A stretch of DNA of 64,000 bases from Bryobacterales bacterium KBS 96 (GTDB lineage Bacteria; Acidobacteriota; Terriglobia; Bryobacterales; Bryobacteraceae): the NCBI GenBank assembly GCA_000381625.1, contig KB906767.1:1900629-1964628 (forward strand), in the 5' to 3' direction. Below the pieces are notes generated by a model that was not told where the DNA came from, made no database searches, and saw only the letters and a program-made list of their open reading frames with translations. The translations under genes and the position numbers were made by a program. Of this stretch, positions 18,601 to 26,964 are shown in pieces (positions within the stretch are counted from its first letter, which is position 1; each line of letters starts with the position of its first letter).

Positions 18601-19388
18601 AACTGATTCGTGCCGGACTTCAAGATGATATTGACTACCGCGCCGCTGGTGCGGCCCCATTCGGCGGCCATCCCGTTATTCACCAGGTTAAATTCCCCTA
18701 CCGCATCCGGCGATGGATTCACTACTACGGCCTCCGGGCCCAGTGTTGCATTCAGTGTGCCGTCCAGATACCAGGCATTCGCGCCGCCCTGGCTGCCGTT
18801 AACACTGATACCCGAGCCCACAATGTGCGTCGGATCGGGGAAACCGCCGAACTGGCTATCGAAGCCGAATGCCGACCCCGTCGGTCCAACCGATTGAGTG
18901 ATGCCGGGTAACAACTGCACGAGCATTTGTACATCGCGCCCGACCAGAGGAACCTTATCCAGCAACTGCGGTTGAATCGATGTTGTAAAGTTCGAAGCCG
19001 TGGTTTCAAGCAGAGGCGGCGCCGCATTCACGTTCACCGTCTGAGTGACGTCGCCCACTTTCAGTGCGCCGTCTACAGTTAAGGCAGTTCCACCCTTTAC
19101 TTGCACATCGCTGATGTCGACTGAACTAAAACCCTGAGCGTGAACATGTACGACATACCTACCCGGGACCAGATCTGTTACGAAGTAGAACCCTGACGAG
19201 TTCGTGGTCACTTTCGTCGTGACATTTGTCGCAAGATTGACTACTTCCACCTGGACACCGGGCACAACGGCGCCTTGTGCATCCGTAATGGTTCCTTGAA
19301 CTGTGCCGCGATCAAGCGCCGCGCGGATGCTATTTGCGGCGACACACAGTAGAATCGCCCATAAGACAACGCGGAATTTCCTACTCAT
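15690..19388 (-). CDS. Oar-like TonB-dependent receptor with carboxypeptidase-regulatory-like domain
   Basis: A 1232-residue outer-membrane receptor. The order is a signal peptide (RKFRVVLWAILLCVAANSIRA), an Ig-like carboxypeptidase-regulatory domain (GTVQGTITDAQGAVVPGVQVEVVN, about 25-110), a plug domain (about 120-250, with GSGISVNGSQGGANAWYLDG) and a large beta barrel ending in the aromatic FGLKFTF. Start 19388 is preferred because AGGAG precedes it by 6 nt; a longer frame to 19490 would add a basic non-signal extension. Such receptors import large substrates, often oligosaccharides, using TonB. It is the last gene of the sugar-catabolism set, 40 nt after the EamA pair, which suggests uptake of the same compound. 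Confidence 0.9.
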   Translation of the reverse strand: MSRKFRVVLWAILLCVAANSIRAALDRGTVQGTITDAQGAVVPGVQVEVVNLATNVTTKVTTNSSGFYFVTDLVPGRYVVHVHAQGFSSVDISDVQVKGGTALTVDGALKVGDVTQTVNVNAAPPLLETTASNFTTSIQPQLLDKVPLVGRDVQMLVQLLPGITQSVGPTGSAFGFDSQFGGFPDPTHIVGSGISVNGSQGGANAWYLDGTLNATLGPEAVVVNPSPDAVGEFNLVNNGMAAEWGRTSGAVVNIILKSGTNQFHGNAYAFNRNSFFSASNPFDRRDAQGNQFLSPRVNYNDFGSTLGGPVIKDRTFFFFSWETSFLHENKSGIYTVPTPAERSGDFSNAPGIGSCPTCNIYDPLSTIGPDANGQFARTPFAGNVIPQNRIDPLALYYAQSFPNPNFLDPLQQGPSGCLGFCNNYLGGIGSSLTTNNMSIKVDHRFNEKSALFVEYLLNPSYYANYRLPWSGPTAPTQGLSGAQPYTTANQIFTIGHTQTFGSTLINEFRASYSRQNQIPKQNPNSLVDNSGIIQRIQGLNFILDKFGPVPTIGVGSGFGSFGPQQWQNGLQGVDAYTLQDNITKVLGNHTLKGGLIFRRDNNWYQASWGYGLGFGGGLTSDPVSGQGGNGLAQFLLGAVDPGSGTGTFHYPYQTNNYWGFYIQDDWRVNSKLTLNIGLRYDIFGWFHERSNYLANIDFNGMNPDVPYQGRIVYMGTAAHPTTNVFPANKNSLGPRFNFAWMPTNDKKWVVRGGYDIIYSNGISAAFGDQNGSISGPAYSNYFGYNGDFTGQRPAFILSQGAPDLNLPPLNQVKQENNQFLGTGPQGFLKGSHDPYVQQWSLFVQRELPGDVALSVGYVGTHGLHLFGDEFRSYDRVPTSLRLQEKTQINNSVDTPAALVPIYGATAPLSLIARPYPQYTNLSVNSNPDGFNRYNALQVKAEKRYSRGFNLMVSYTHQKNIGTPNTGSIIGNTATPTTIGRTVGRSSLVPGGLSGGTGNTAGGAGPQNPDDRYADVALTADDIPNVLNIAGSYELPFGRGKPFLSGSRFGSAIFGGWTLTQNWNFQNGVPLVITAPCNGIQGELGVCRPNLVGDPNSGARTQDQWFNPNAFTAAFGSDPAVLTASDPTAFPQWWQFGNMGLRNGAVRSPGFWNADMSLAKDFHVTEQKYFSFRWDVYNALNHQNLGIPDTGWCLGPNPDGSTDLVHQFGCQFGKITNVQTDPRAMQFGLKFTF

Positions 19389-19428
19389 AACGACTCCTGT
19401 TCCATACACTTCTTTCAACTGGCCTTCA

Positions 19429-19857
19429 CTAGGTCGCCTGCGTTTCCTGCGAAAGTAAAACCACCGCCGCGAGCGCGAAGCCAATTCCAAGCCCCTGGCG
19501 GGCCGTCAACTTCTCGCCCAAAAACAAATACGCTGCCCCTACTGTCACAAGAGGGTACAGATTGATGATCGGAATAACAATCGACGCCTTGCCGCCTTTT
19601 TCGAGCGCGGCAAAGCTGGTAAGCACTCCCAGGCCGTTGAGAAGACCGCCTAGAGCCGCCAGCGCAATCAAAGGCCACGTCACGCGCCAGTCCTCGTGTC
19701 CGATCAACGGAATCGCGGCTGAAATGACAAACATGGCCAGGCAGAACCATACAAACGACATTTCAAATGAAGTCTCGTTCGTGCTCAACTTCTGCGTCAC
19801 TCCGGTAACGCCAAAGAACAGAAGCGCGGCCGCCGATAACATGAACCAGGTCTGCAT
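19429..19857 (-). CDS. Half-size EamA/DMT-family permease, second of a pair
   Basis: A 142-residue membrane protein holding a single EamA domain: about five helices (3-22, 33-52, 60-82, 93-112, 121-138) with the conserved GGKASIVIPIINLYPLVTVGAAYLFLGEKL. Typical EamA exporters of the drug/metabolite transporter superfamily carry two such domains in 10 helices. Here the partner domain is in the gene immediately upstream with only a 2-nt gap, so the two probably form a heterodimer, as in small paired DMT systems. ATG at 19857 is chosen because a longer frame to 20238 only overlaps the first gene out of frame. The transported compound is unknown; context suggests a sugar or sugar acid. Confidence 0.8.
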   Translation of the reverse strand: MQTWFMLSAAALLFFGVTGVTQKLSTNETSFEMSFVWFCLAMFVISAAIPLIGHEDWRVTWPLIALAALGGLLNGLGVLTSFAALEKGGKASIVIPIINLYPLVTVGAAYLFLGEKLTARQGLGIGFALAAVVLLSQETQAT

Positions 19858-19859
19858 GT

Positions 19860-20324
19860 TCAAATACTCAACAGGTAAATGGAAACCGCTGCGGCGGCGA
19901 GCCCCAGTATCTGCACGCGATTCAGTGTTTCCTTCAAAACGAAGAACGCCAGCACAACCGTCACCAACGGGGCAAGTCCAACGACGGGAATCACGATAGA
20001 CGCTTTGCCGCCCCGCGCCAGCGCGAGATACATCGCGATATTTCCAACGCCTCCCAATAGACCGGTGATAAAGCCATACAGAGCGCCCCGGCGAGCACTG
20101 CCACGGCTGCAATGCAGATTCTTTGAGAGCAGAGGCCATAACAGCAGTGGAGCGAGTCCTAAAGAGAACAACGCTTGATTCGCCCAAGGCGAGATTCGGT
20201 CCACAATGATCTTCGATTGCAATCCCCAGGCTCCCCACAGAAGAACCGTGAGGAACGATAGCAGCATCGGCTGCGAGAGCGGCAAGGGCCGCCGTTGCCT
20301 TTTTATCTGTTCACTTTGGTTCAC
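19860..20324 (-). CDS. Half-size EamA/DMT-family permease, first of a pair
   Basis: A 154-residue protein with one EamA domain after a short basic N-terminus. About five helices are visible, starting with LLSFLTVLLWGAWGLQSKII and including ARGGKASIVIPVVGLAPLVTVVLAFFVLKETL. The GGKASIVIP motif is shared with the next gene, showing an old duplication. The start (GTG) overlaps the end of the large hydrolase gene by 14 nt, so translation is probably coupled. Together with the next gene it gives a complete 10-helix transporter. An internal ATG (residue 20) just before helix 1 is an alternative start. Confidence 0.8.
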   Translation of the reverse strand: MNQSEQIKRQRRPLPLSQPMLLSFLTVLLWGAWGLQSKIIVDRISPWANQALFSLGLAPLLLWPLLSKNLHCSRGSARRGALYGFITGLLGGVGNIAMYLALARGGKASIVIPVVGLAPLVTVVLAFFVLKETLNRVQILGLAAAAVSIYLLSI

Positions 20325-23300
20325 GGCGGTTTGCGGCCTTTTCCGCGCTGTTCTTTGAATCGGCGCCGTACTGGATCGTCAAATGCATGGTCCCCTGCTT
20401 TGCGGGAAGCTCGATCGCCTCCCGCGCGAGGTCTAGCTTGTTCCATGGTTGGCCATCCAGCGTGACGCTTTGGATGGTTCCTTCGGGCACTCGGACCACT
20501 AGCCATGTCTGCTTTGCCCGATTCGGGGCTGGCAACTGCACGGTGGCTTTCAGTTCGCGCTGTTTCGCGCCCGGATCAATCGTGTAACTGATAGGTCCAA
20601 AGAACGTTTGCACTCCTTGAACCTTCACCCCTTCCTTCGCCGCCAGCCATCGCCGCGGCGTGCCGGGCGCCAGCCATAGGGTGTCTTCATCTTCAATCAC
20701 CAGCAGATCGCGGATACGATTAACAAATCGCGCTTCGTCGGGGATCTTATAGAACGGTCCGCTTCCATGACGCCACTGATGATATTCTTCCGTGAACATA
20801 TTCGCGTCGGGATATAGACACGCGACAAAATCGTTGTAAAGATTCCGGATCGCCGCTTTGGGCTCGTGTCGCCGCAGATAGATCTGAATCGGGTTCACGA
20901 GGTTTGCCTGAAAGACCATACCGCCCTGGCTGAACCAGTAGCGATCGTCGGTCATCCCGTGGATGTTCATACCCATCCCGCTCGAAAGCGTCAGGTTGTC
21001 CTCCCAGTCGTCCAGAATCCAGTTCGCGATCGGCTCATTGGGACCAAACACGCCTAACAGAAGGAAGAGAACGGGGCCGCAAAGCGTATCGCGATCCGCG
21101 CCTAGCCGCAGTAGCGGGTTGATGTCCGAATGCCCGTAGCGATGATAATAGTCGCGTTCCATCGGCCCGAATAGCCGGAAGCGACGCTTCGGCACGATGG
21201 GCACAAACGGCTCAAATGTGCCGTCCTGCATGCGCGCGACGGGAGACGCCTGGCTGGCGCGCAAAATGTCGGATCGCAGGTCCGCCAGATAGGCATCCGC
21301 TTCCCGCTGCACCGCGGCAGCATCCGCCATTTCCGCATCACGTAGAGCTTCGGCGGTTCTTGCCATTCCCGCCCAGGCATAGGCATTGATCACGAACCAA
21401 TTGGCCCAATCGGAGTTGTCTTCCAGTCTCGATGCCGGCAGCATCCCGTATTCGGGCGCCTTGTTGCCGCGGTCATCGAATTTCTTTGTACTTTTCCGTT
21501 GTTCCTCAATCCATCGAATTGCCTTCCGCATGTGAGGCCATGCATGCGCGAGCCATGTCCGATCCTGGGTATAGAAATAGTGCTGCGCCAGAACCCACAG
21601 CACAGTGCCGTGGTCCAGGCCGTATCCACTCGCGGTGTAATCGTAATCCGCACTGATACGCGCGCCGTGAAAAATTCCATCCGGGCCGCCCTGCTGTAGT
21701 CCTGGAAAGTTCTTGCTGCCCTGCAATCTCATCATCGTTTCGAGATAGGACTCGGCGGTCTGTTTCTGCCCCAACGTATCCAGCAAGAGCACCTGGTAAG
21801 CAGCTTCGTTCTCGAACACGTCGTAGTTGTAGCTCGCCGCTGGGACCATCATCAGCCCGGTATTCGGGTCCTTCGTTGTGCTGATGTGAATGTGTGTTAT
21901 GACTGCTCTTGCGATGTCGTTAAACCGCTGTTCAGGCACGTTGAAGCGCACCGCCGGTGTGACAATATCTTTCCAATAAGCGACCACGCGCTGCCGCTGT
22001 TCGTCATAACTCAAGCGGGCCAGATCGCCGAGATCCGGCCCTTGCAGATCCGAAACAAAGGGAAGCTTCAAGACCACGGATTTGCTGCCGCCGGCCGGAA
22101 TCGTGACGGCTATCTTGACCGCCTGCTCACCTGTTGTTTCCGGTTGCGGCGCCATGGTAACGGATATGCCCGCCTGCCGTTCTACTTGCGCGCGTATCCG
22201 GCCGTTCAGTTTCACGGTGTTGTTCTCTACGCTGAGGCTCCCATTCGGATTCATTGAGAGCCAGACTAGTGCATTTCGCTCCGCCGCTGTCGGATTGTGC
22301 GCTTCCAAACGCACCATCAGGACCGCGGGTGTTTCTTCATCGCGCGCCGAACCTACGGGCGACAACGGACCGTGTAGCAGAGTGGCGAAAGCTTCTTCGC
22401 TGTACTCAAATCCTTCGTTGTTCCACGTCTGCTTCACAACCGGCAAATATCGATCCAGCACGCTAACCGATGCGCGATGGTCAGCCCTATCGTATGCGTT
22501 CGTCCCCGTGCCAATTCGCCATGTGAAACGATCGCCCGGCCAGTTCAGCCGAGCCAGCTCACGGCCCTTTGCTTTTGTGCCCGATTTGCTGATGTAAACA
22601 TTGCCGCCGTATTCAAACGCGAACTTCTGCCAATTCGAATCGGCAGCGAGGGGGAAGTACGCCCGGCCGCCACCCTCCCGGTCCCAAGGGTCGAGCGGCG
22701 GGATCTCGCTGGATGCTCGTTCATAGGTCTGTTCCGGTTCATGAAGGAGCCGCTTTCGAATCTTTTCCCGGCCGGCTCGGGGGTTCGGCTTTTCCGGGTC
22801 AGTCGCATTTTCAATCCGCACACCGAACCACGGAAGGACGATTGGTCCGCTGTTCAGGTCCGCGACCGCGAATGAGAACGTCCGGTCTTGTGTAGTTGCG
22901 CCTGAGTGCTCAGCCAGGTGGATGGTTGCGACGGTTTCATCGTTCGAACCGGGCAACGAAGGCCGGGCAGATATCAAATCCAATACGACGCCTTTGCGAG
23001 CGCTCCCGGCGCTCAGTGACCAGGAGTCGGAGTCCTGCATCGTGTCTTCAGCGGAGAATTGCCACGGCTTCACTGAGATCAGCTGCCCGTTGTAAATCGA
23101 TGCCGAGCCTGTCAAGTTCGCGCTGCCGCTAAACTCCACTCGTATTTGCCGCGCGGCTTCTACTGTCTCGGAAAAGACCTGGAGGGCCGCCAATTCCGGC
23201 ATACTGTCCGGAAACACGATCCGTACTTTCAACGCGCGCCGGTATCGCACTCCCGGCAAGTGGGCGGCTAGTGGATTTTCACTCGTTGACAGAGGTTGAA

Positions 23301-23688
23301 ATTCGTACTCGCAGACAGATCCCACGCAATGCTCGGTAGTCGCCGCGGTAAGCCAGTTCCCCTGCCAGGCGTCATCGAGCGGATCTTCCATCGAGGGCAT
23401 TTTCGGAGGCTCCGACGGCCACGTCCGAAACCAGTACTCAACACGCGCCCCATGCGCCGCTTCGTGAGCAAAATGGATCCGTACCTGGGCGACATCGCGT
23501 TCTTCGTCCCACTCAATTCCGGCATTTGTCTTTCCGGCCGACTGCTGAATGTTCTTCAGACGTAGCGGGCCGGCGTCGCGCCATTCTGTCAGTTTTCCGA
23601 AAGGAGCCAGATCGAGGCGCGCCGCGGCGGCCTGCGCGAGGGCGGCGGCACTAAGCAGCACTGAGATTATTGCCGCCCATTTCGTCAC
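20311..23688 (-). CDS. Large exported six-hairpin glycosidase-like protein
   Basis: An 1125-residue exported protein. A signal peptide (TKWAAIISVLLSAAALAQA) is followed by beta-rich regions (about 25-560) and then an (alpha/alpha)6 toroid (about 590-960) with segments such as YDVFENEAAYQVLLLDTLGQ and DYDYTASGYGLDHGTVLWVLAQHYF, and a C-terminal beta domain. This layout resembles GH78/GH63-type and related six-hairpin glycosidases; I cannot name a family. Start is the GTG at 23688, with GGAGGAG 6 nt upstream, rather than the ATG at 23703 which contains that site. It overlaps the dehydratase stop by 4 nt (GTGA), so it is tied to the sugar-acid operon. The likely role is releasing the sugar that the pathway consumes. 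Confidence 0.75.
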   Translation of the reverse strand: MTKWAAIISVLLSAAALAQAAAARLDLAPFGKLTEWRDAGPLRLKNIQQSAGKTNAGIEWDEERDVAQVRIHFAHEAAHGARVEYWFRTWPSEPPKMPSMEDPLDDAWQGNWLTAATTEHCVGSVCEYEFQPLSTSENPLAAHLPGVRYRRALKVRIVFPDSMPELAALQVFSETVEAARQIRVEFSGSANLTGSASIYNGQLISVKPWQFSAEDTMQDSDSWSLSAGSARKGVVLDLISARPSLPGSNDETVATIHLAEHSGATTQDRTFSFAVADLNSGPIVLPWFGVRIENATDPEKPNPRAGREKIRKRLLHEPEQTYERASSEIPPLDPWDREGGGRAYFPLAADSNWQKFAFEYGGNVYISKSGTKAKGRELARLNWPGDRFTWRIGTGTNAYDRADHRASVSVLDRYLPVVKQTWNNEGFEYSEEAFATLLHGPLSPVGSARDEETPAVLMVRLEAHNPTAAERNALVWLSMNPNGSLSVENNTVKLNGRIRAQVERQAGISVTMAPQPETTGEQAVKIAVTIPAGGSKSVVLKLPFVSDLQGPDLGDLARLSYDEQRQRVVAYWKDIVTPAVRFNVPEQRFNDIARAVITHIHISTTKDPNTGLMMVPAASYNYDVFENEAAYQVLLLDTLGQKQTAESYLETMMRLQGSKNFPGLQQGGPDGIFHGARISADYDYTASGYGLDHGTVLWVLAQHYFYTQDRTWLAHAWPHMRKAIRWIEEQRKSTKKFDDRGNKAPEYGMLPASRLEDNSDWANWFVINAYAWAGMARTAEALRDAEMADAAAVQREADAYLADLRSDILRASQASPVARMQDGTFEPFVPIVPKRRFRLFGPMERDYYHRYGHSDINPLLRLGADRDTLCGPVLFLLLGVFGPNEPIANWILDDWEDNLTLSSGMGMNIHGMTDDRYWFSQGGMVFQANLVNPIQIYLRRHEPKAAIRNLYNDFVACLYPDANMFTEEYHQWRHGSGPFYKIPDEARFVNRIRDLLVIEDEDTLWLAPGTPRRWLAAKEGVKVQGVQTFFGPISYTIDPGAKQRELKATVQLPAPNRAKQTWLVVRVPEGTIQSVTLDGQPWNKLDLAREAIELPAKQGTMHLTIQYGADSKNSAEKAANRREPK

Positions 23689-24845
23689 GGTGCGCTCCTC
23701 CATGCCGCGGAACCGTCGAAGCGATAACGCCGGATCGCGTCCTCACTAAGACGAACGCCGAGTCCGGGCGTTTTGGGCACGGCCACCATGCCATCTTCGT
23801 CGACCAGAATGTCTTCCACCGTGGTTTCCCAGCGCAGTGGCGACTTGCTGGTGGAAAATTCCAGCATTTCCGCCTGGCAATGATTCGCCAGGAAGTGCAA
23901 ATTTGCCGCAATTTCAATATTGGTTTTATAGCCGTGAGTGATCACACGTTTCCCGCGTTTCCGGGCCGCTTCGGAAATTTTGAGAATGCCTGTGAATCCG
24001 CCGACACTTGTAATATCGGGCTGGCAGATCGCCGCTCCGCCGCGGTCCATCGCTTCGACGAACTCGTCGACGTGTGTCAGACCGAGGTCGCCGACCCCAA
24101 GCGGTAGGCCCGCCTCCGCCGCCATTCTCGCGTGTCCGGCGATGTCATCGAGCGGCAGGGGGGCTTCGAGAAAGAGCACGCCGACATCGCGGAATATCGG
24201 CGCGAGTTTCAGCCCTTCCTCCGCCGTCTGGTAGCTGAGCCCTGCATCGATAATCAGTCCGCCCTTCCCGAGCACAGTTCGCGCGGCCCGCAGCAGACGT
24301 GCGGTCTCCTCCAGATCGTCCATCCACCATGGGTCCGCTGCGAACTTGATGTTTCGCAGCCGGAGCTTCGCCATAGCGTCTTCCACCTGACGGCGGACGT
24401 CATCTTCCGTCCGCGCCATGGGGTAGATCGTCCCGTATGCTTCCACTCGGTCCCGCTTCGCCCCGCCAAGCAACTCATGGATGGGCCGCCCCTGCATCTG
24501 CCCGGCGATGTCCCAGAGCGCAATATCGATGCCGCCGATCGCGTGCATCATGAGGCCCCGCCGCCCCACATAGCAGGTCGATTCGTACATCAGATCCCAG
24601 AGTTCCCGTGGATTGCTTGGATCGCGCCCGAGGAGCAGTTCGCGAAGTCCGCGAGCTTTGCTATGGGCTGGGCGGGCGTAAACGATGCCTTGCACCGCGT
24701 CCGCCAAAGTCTCCACTTCGCCTATCCCGATAAGTCCCTCGTCGGTTTCCACGCGGATCACGCAGTCGTCGTACGATCCGTCGAAAAGCCCGATGTTCGG
24801 GTCCTCGATTCGTAAGTGAATCGCCTGAATGTCTGTAATTTTCAA
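23685..24845 (-). CDS. Enolase-superfamily sugar-acid dehydratase (mandelate racemase-like), TTG start
   Basis: A 386-residue member of the mandelate racemase/muconate lactonizing enzyme family. The capping domain (1-130) and TIM barrel (135-370) are complete. Metal ligands are placed at Asp200 (IIDAG), Glu227 (FLEAP) and Asp253 (GVGDLG, where Glu is more usual). The His304-Asp277 dyad (VITHG; QPDITSVGG) marks the MR subgroup of acid-sugar dehydratases. A single lysine, Lys167, stands where KxK is common, so stereospecificity may be unusual. The start is TTG (24845), with GGAG about 10 nt before it. With the SMP-30 lactonase and SDR nearby it fits a non-phosphorylative fuconate, rhamnonate or galactarate-type route; the exact acid is not determined. 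Confidence 0.85.
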   Translation of the reverse strand: MKITDIQAIHLRIEDPNIGLFDGSYDDCVIRVETDEGLIGIGEVETLADAVQGIVYARPAHSKARGLRELLLGRDPSNPRELWDLMYESTCYVGRRGLMMHAIGGIDIALWDIAGQMQGRPIHELLGGAKRDRVEAYGTIYPMARTEDDVRRQVEDAMAKLRLRNIKFAADPWWMDDLEETARLLRAARTVLGKGGLIIDAGLSYQTAEEGLKLAPIFRDVGVLFLEAPLPLDDIAGHARMAAEAGLPLGVGDLGLTHVDEFVEAMDRGGAAICQPDITSVGGFTGILKISEAARKRGKRVITHGYKTNIEIAANLHFLANHCQAEMLEFSTSKSPLRWETTVEDILVDEDGMVAVPKTPGLGVRLSEDAIRRYRFDGSAAWRSAP

Positions 24846-24998
24846 ATCAATAGTTCTCCGGCGCCAGGAACGAGAGAGCTCTCAGAACCGTTCTTCAGAT
24901 TCTGCGCCACTCTCGCCGCGTTTTCTTACAAACTTCGCCGGGAATTAGTAAAAGCATATAACCGACGGAAGCGGGATTAGTGGGGAATCGAACTGCAG

Positions 24999-25892
24999 TC
25001 AATCTGAAGCGAACGGATCTTCACTGAGCGCACCGTCAGCTTGCGGGGAAACGCCTGTGATCTGGTGAAATAGCGAACAAAAATGGCTTGCATTCCGAAA
25101 ACCGAGCGCGCGAGCGGCCTCTTTGGTTGAGGCCCTTTCGGTCTGGAACAGATGCCGCGCCTTGGATACAAGCAATGAGTTGTAGTACGAATGCGGACTA
25201 ATGCCTGAAGAATTCTTGAAAAGCGGAATGAAACGCGAAGGACTGATGCCAACGTCCGCGCAAAGATCGGTCAACCGGAATCCCTGTTTACCATGGCTAT
25301 TCATAAACTCCGTGGCGCGATGCATATGAATCCACGGCAGTTGCGGAGCAAGGTTGAATTCCACAGGCGCAATCCGATCGGTGGGCCAGTCCCGCACCAG
25401 ATAGATCAGAATTTGGCGGAGCAGCATCTCGACCATGGGTCCGAACCCAGGGCGCTGCTTCTGAAATTCGCCGATCAATTTGTAAATCAATTCAAACGCT
25501 TCGGCGTTATGCTGCTTTCCGATCAACCGCAGATGCTGCCCGAATCCCTGAATGGGCAATGACATCGCTTCAGTTACAGACCGAAGCACCGATGGCCGGA
25601 CAATCAGCGTCAGTCCGCTGGAACTCGACCCTCCCCGGCCAAAACGGCAGTGGTGAACATCGCCGGGATGCACAACCGCCAGTTCGCCTTCTTGCAGAAC
25701 CTCGCATCCGGCCGGCAGCGAATTGATTTCGACCTCTCCCGAAAGGCAGGCGACTAGACAGTACTCTCCGTGCGTGTGCGCTAGCCCATCGTATTGCCGC
25801 GCGAGGTAGTCGAAATAATGGAAACCGAGTCCGAGGTCCGGCGTCAGCCATACTTGACTGGCCACCGGTTGCGCCCGTAGCGTTCGCAACAT
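24999..25892 (-). CDS. AraC-family transcriptional regulator
   Basis: A 297-residue regulator. The N-terminal half has a cupin fold: HTHGEYCLVACLSGEVEI (about 39-56) and an ELAVVHPGDVHHCRFG region bind the effector. The C-terminal half has two helix-turn-helix motifs: FRLTDLCADVGISPSRFIPLFKNSSGISPHSYYNSLLVSKA and ASTKEAARALGFRNASHFCSLFHQITGVSP. It sits between the SDR/lactonase genes and the dehydratase operon, all on the same strand, so it is the natural local activator, probably responding to the sugar or sugar acid. The 153-nt gap to the dehydratase gene is large enough for its target promoter. Confidence 0.9.
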   Translation of the reverse strand: MLRTLRAQPVASQVWLTPDLGLGFHYFDYLARQYDGLAHTHGEYCLVACLSGEVEINSLPAGCEVLQEGELAVVHPGDVHHCRFGRGGSSSSGLTLIVRPSVLRSVTEAMSLPIQGFGQHLRLIGKQHNAEAFELIYKLIGEFQKQRPGFGPMVEMLLRQILIYLVRDWPTDRIAPVEFNLAPQLPWIHMHRATEFMNSHGKQGFRLTDLCADVGISPSRFIPLFKNSSGISPHSYYNSLLVSKARHLFQTERASTKEAARALGFRNASHFCSLFHQITGVSPQADGALSEDPFASD

Positions 25893-26194
25893 GGGAAATC
25901 CTGAAGCGTTGGGACGACGGTATCACAGCGGCCGGAGGCATGCAAGGCAACCTTAGGATTCCGGCAAGCAAATGCAGTGATTTTTCACAAGAAATCTCCA
26001 CGGTCGGGCGGGCCACCCACGGTGATGAAAATAGGCGCCTTCCGTGGCGTACGCTTTAGCGTGATGAAGCGTGCCGCGGTGAACTTCAATTGCCGTTTCG
26101 TGCCGCGCGCATTGCCGGCTGAAGCGGGCAGCAGCACGATAAGCCGTGCGCCACGGCGATTTTCAAGGGGAGATGTTATCACCTCGTTCCTGAT
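25893..26194. other. Intergenic region upstream of the AraC gene
   Basis: About 300 nt between the SDR gene (ending at 26195) and the AraC start. It should hold the AraC promoter. A 65-codon minus-strand frame (25985-26182) is Arg-rich with no motif and is not called. No RNA gene or repeat is seen. Confidence 0.45.
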
Positions 26195-26947
26195 TTAACG
26201 CCCCGCCACCGTCATCGCTCCGTCAATCACCAGCGTTGTTCCGGAAATGAAAGAAGCGCCTTCCGACGCGAGGAAAAACGCCGCTTCAGCGATATCGCGC
26301 GGCGTGCCGATGCGCCCCACCGGATGGAAGCTCCGCACCTGCCGTAAAGCCTCCTCGCGATCCGGCAATGAGTCGAGCCACCGGTCCATCAGCGGCGTCT
26401 GAATATAGCCTGGACAGATCGCGTTCACACGAATGCCATCGCCGCCGTGATCGAGCGCCATAGCGCGTGTGAGGCCGATCAATCCGGATTTTGCGGCATC
26501 GTATGCCGCCGAATCAGGCCAGGAGAGAAACGCATGGACGGACGCGATGTTAACGATCGATCCTCCTTGCCGGCACAGATGCGGAATTGCCGACCGGCAC
26601 ATCAGGAACACGCCGCGCAAATTCACATTCATCTGGCGGTCCCAATCTGCTGTTGTGAGATCCTTCACCGAGCCGGCCACTTCGATGCCGGCGTTGTTCA
26701 CCAATACGTCGAGACGTCCGAATTCAGCGACGGTCGCCTCCACAGCCCGTTTGGCGTCCTCTTCCCGCCCTACGTCGCCGGCAATTGAGAGCGCCGGAGC
26801 GTTCCGCCGCAGTTCTTCCGCTTTGCGCTCTGCTCCGGCCGCATCGATATCGAACACTGCGACGGCAAAGCCGGTCTCGGCGAACCGGTCGGCAATTCCC
26901 GCTCCTATGCCGGCCGCTGCCCCCGTCACCAAAACTGTGTGTCTCAT
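26195..26947 (-). CDS. Short-chain dehydrogenase/reductase (SDR)
   Basis: A 250-residue classical SDR oxidoreductase using NAD(P). Motifs: TGAAAGIG cofactor loop (8-15), acidic Asp after strand 2 (VFDID, favouring NAD), NNAG (84-87), and the catalytic Ser136, Tyr149 and Lys153 in NIASVHAFLSWPDSAAYDAAKSG. The C-terminus GTTLVIDGAMTVAG is typical. ATG 26947 is chosen, 17 nt after the SMP-30 stop; longer frames overlap that gene. In non-phosphorylative fucose or rhamnose degradation, SDRs oxidise the sugar or its 2-keto-3-deoxy acid, which agrees with the adjacent lactonase and dehydratase. Confidence 0.9.
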   Translation of the reverse strand: MRHTVLVTGAAAGIGAGIADRFAETGFAVAVFDIDAAGAERKAEELRRNAPALSIAGDVGREEDAKRAVEATVAEFGRLDVLVNNAGIEVAGSVKDLTTADWDRQMNVNLRGVFLMCRSAIPHLCRQGGSIVNIASVHAFLSWPDSAAYDAAKSGLIGLTRAMALDHGGDGIRVNAICPGYIQTPLMDRWLDSLPDREEALRQVRSFHPVGRIGTPRDIAEAAFFLASEGASFISGTTLVIDGAMTVAGR

Positions 26948-26964
26948 GATCCGGCCAGCGCCTC

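Noticed and set aside
24132-24815. Plus-strand frame over the dehydratase gene
   Set aside because: Shadow of the minus-strand MR-type enzyme; no domain and no ribosome-binding site.
25985-26182. Minus-strand frame of 65 codons upstream of AraC
   Set aside because: Arg-rich, without conserved pattern or ribosome-binding site; more likely regulatory DNA.
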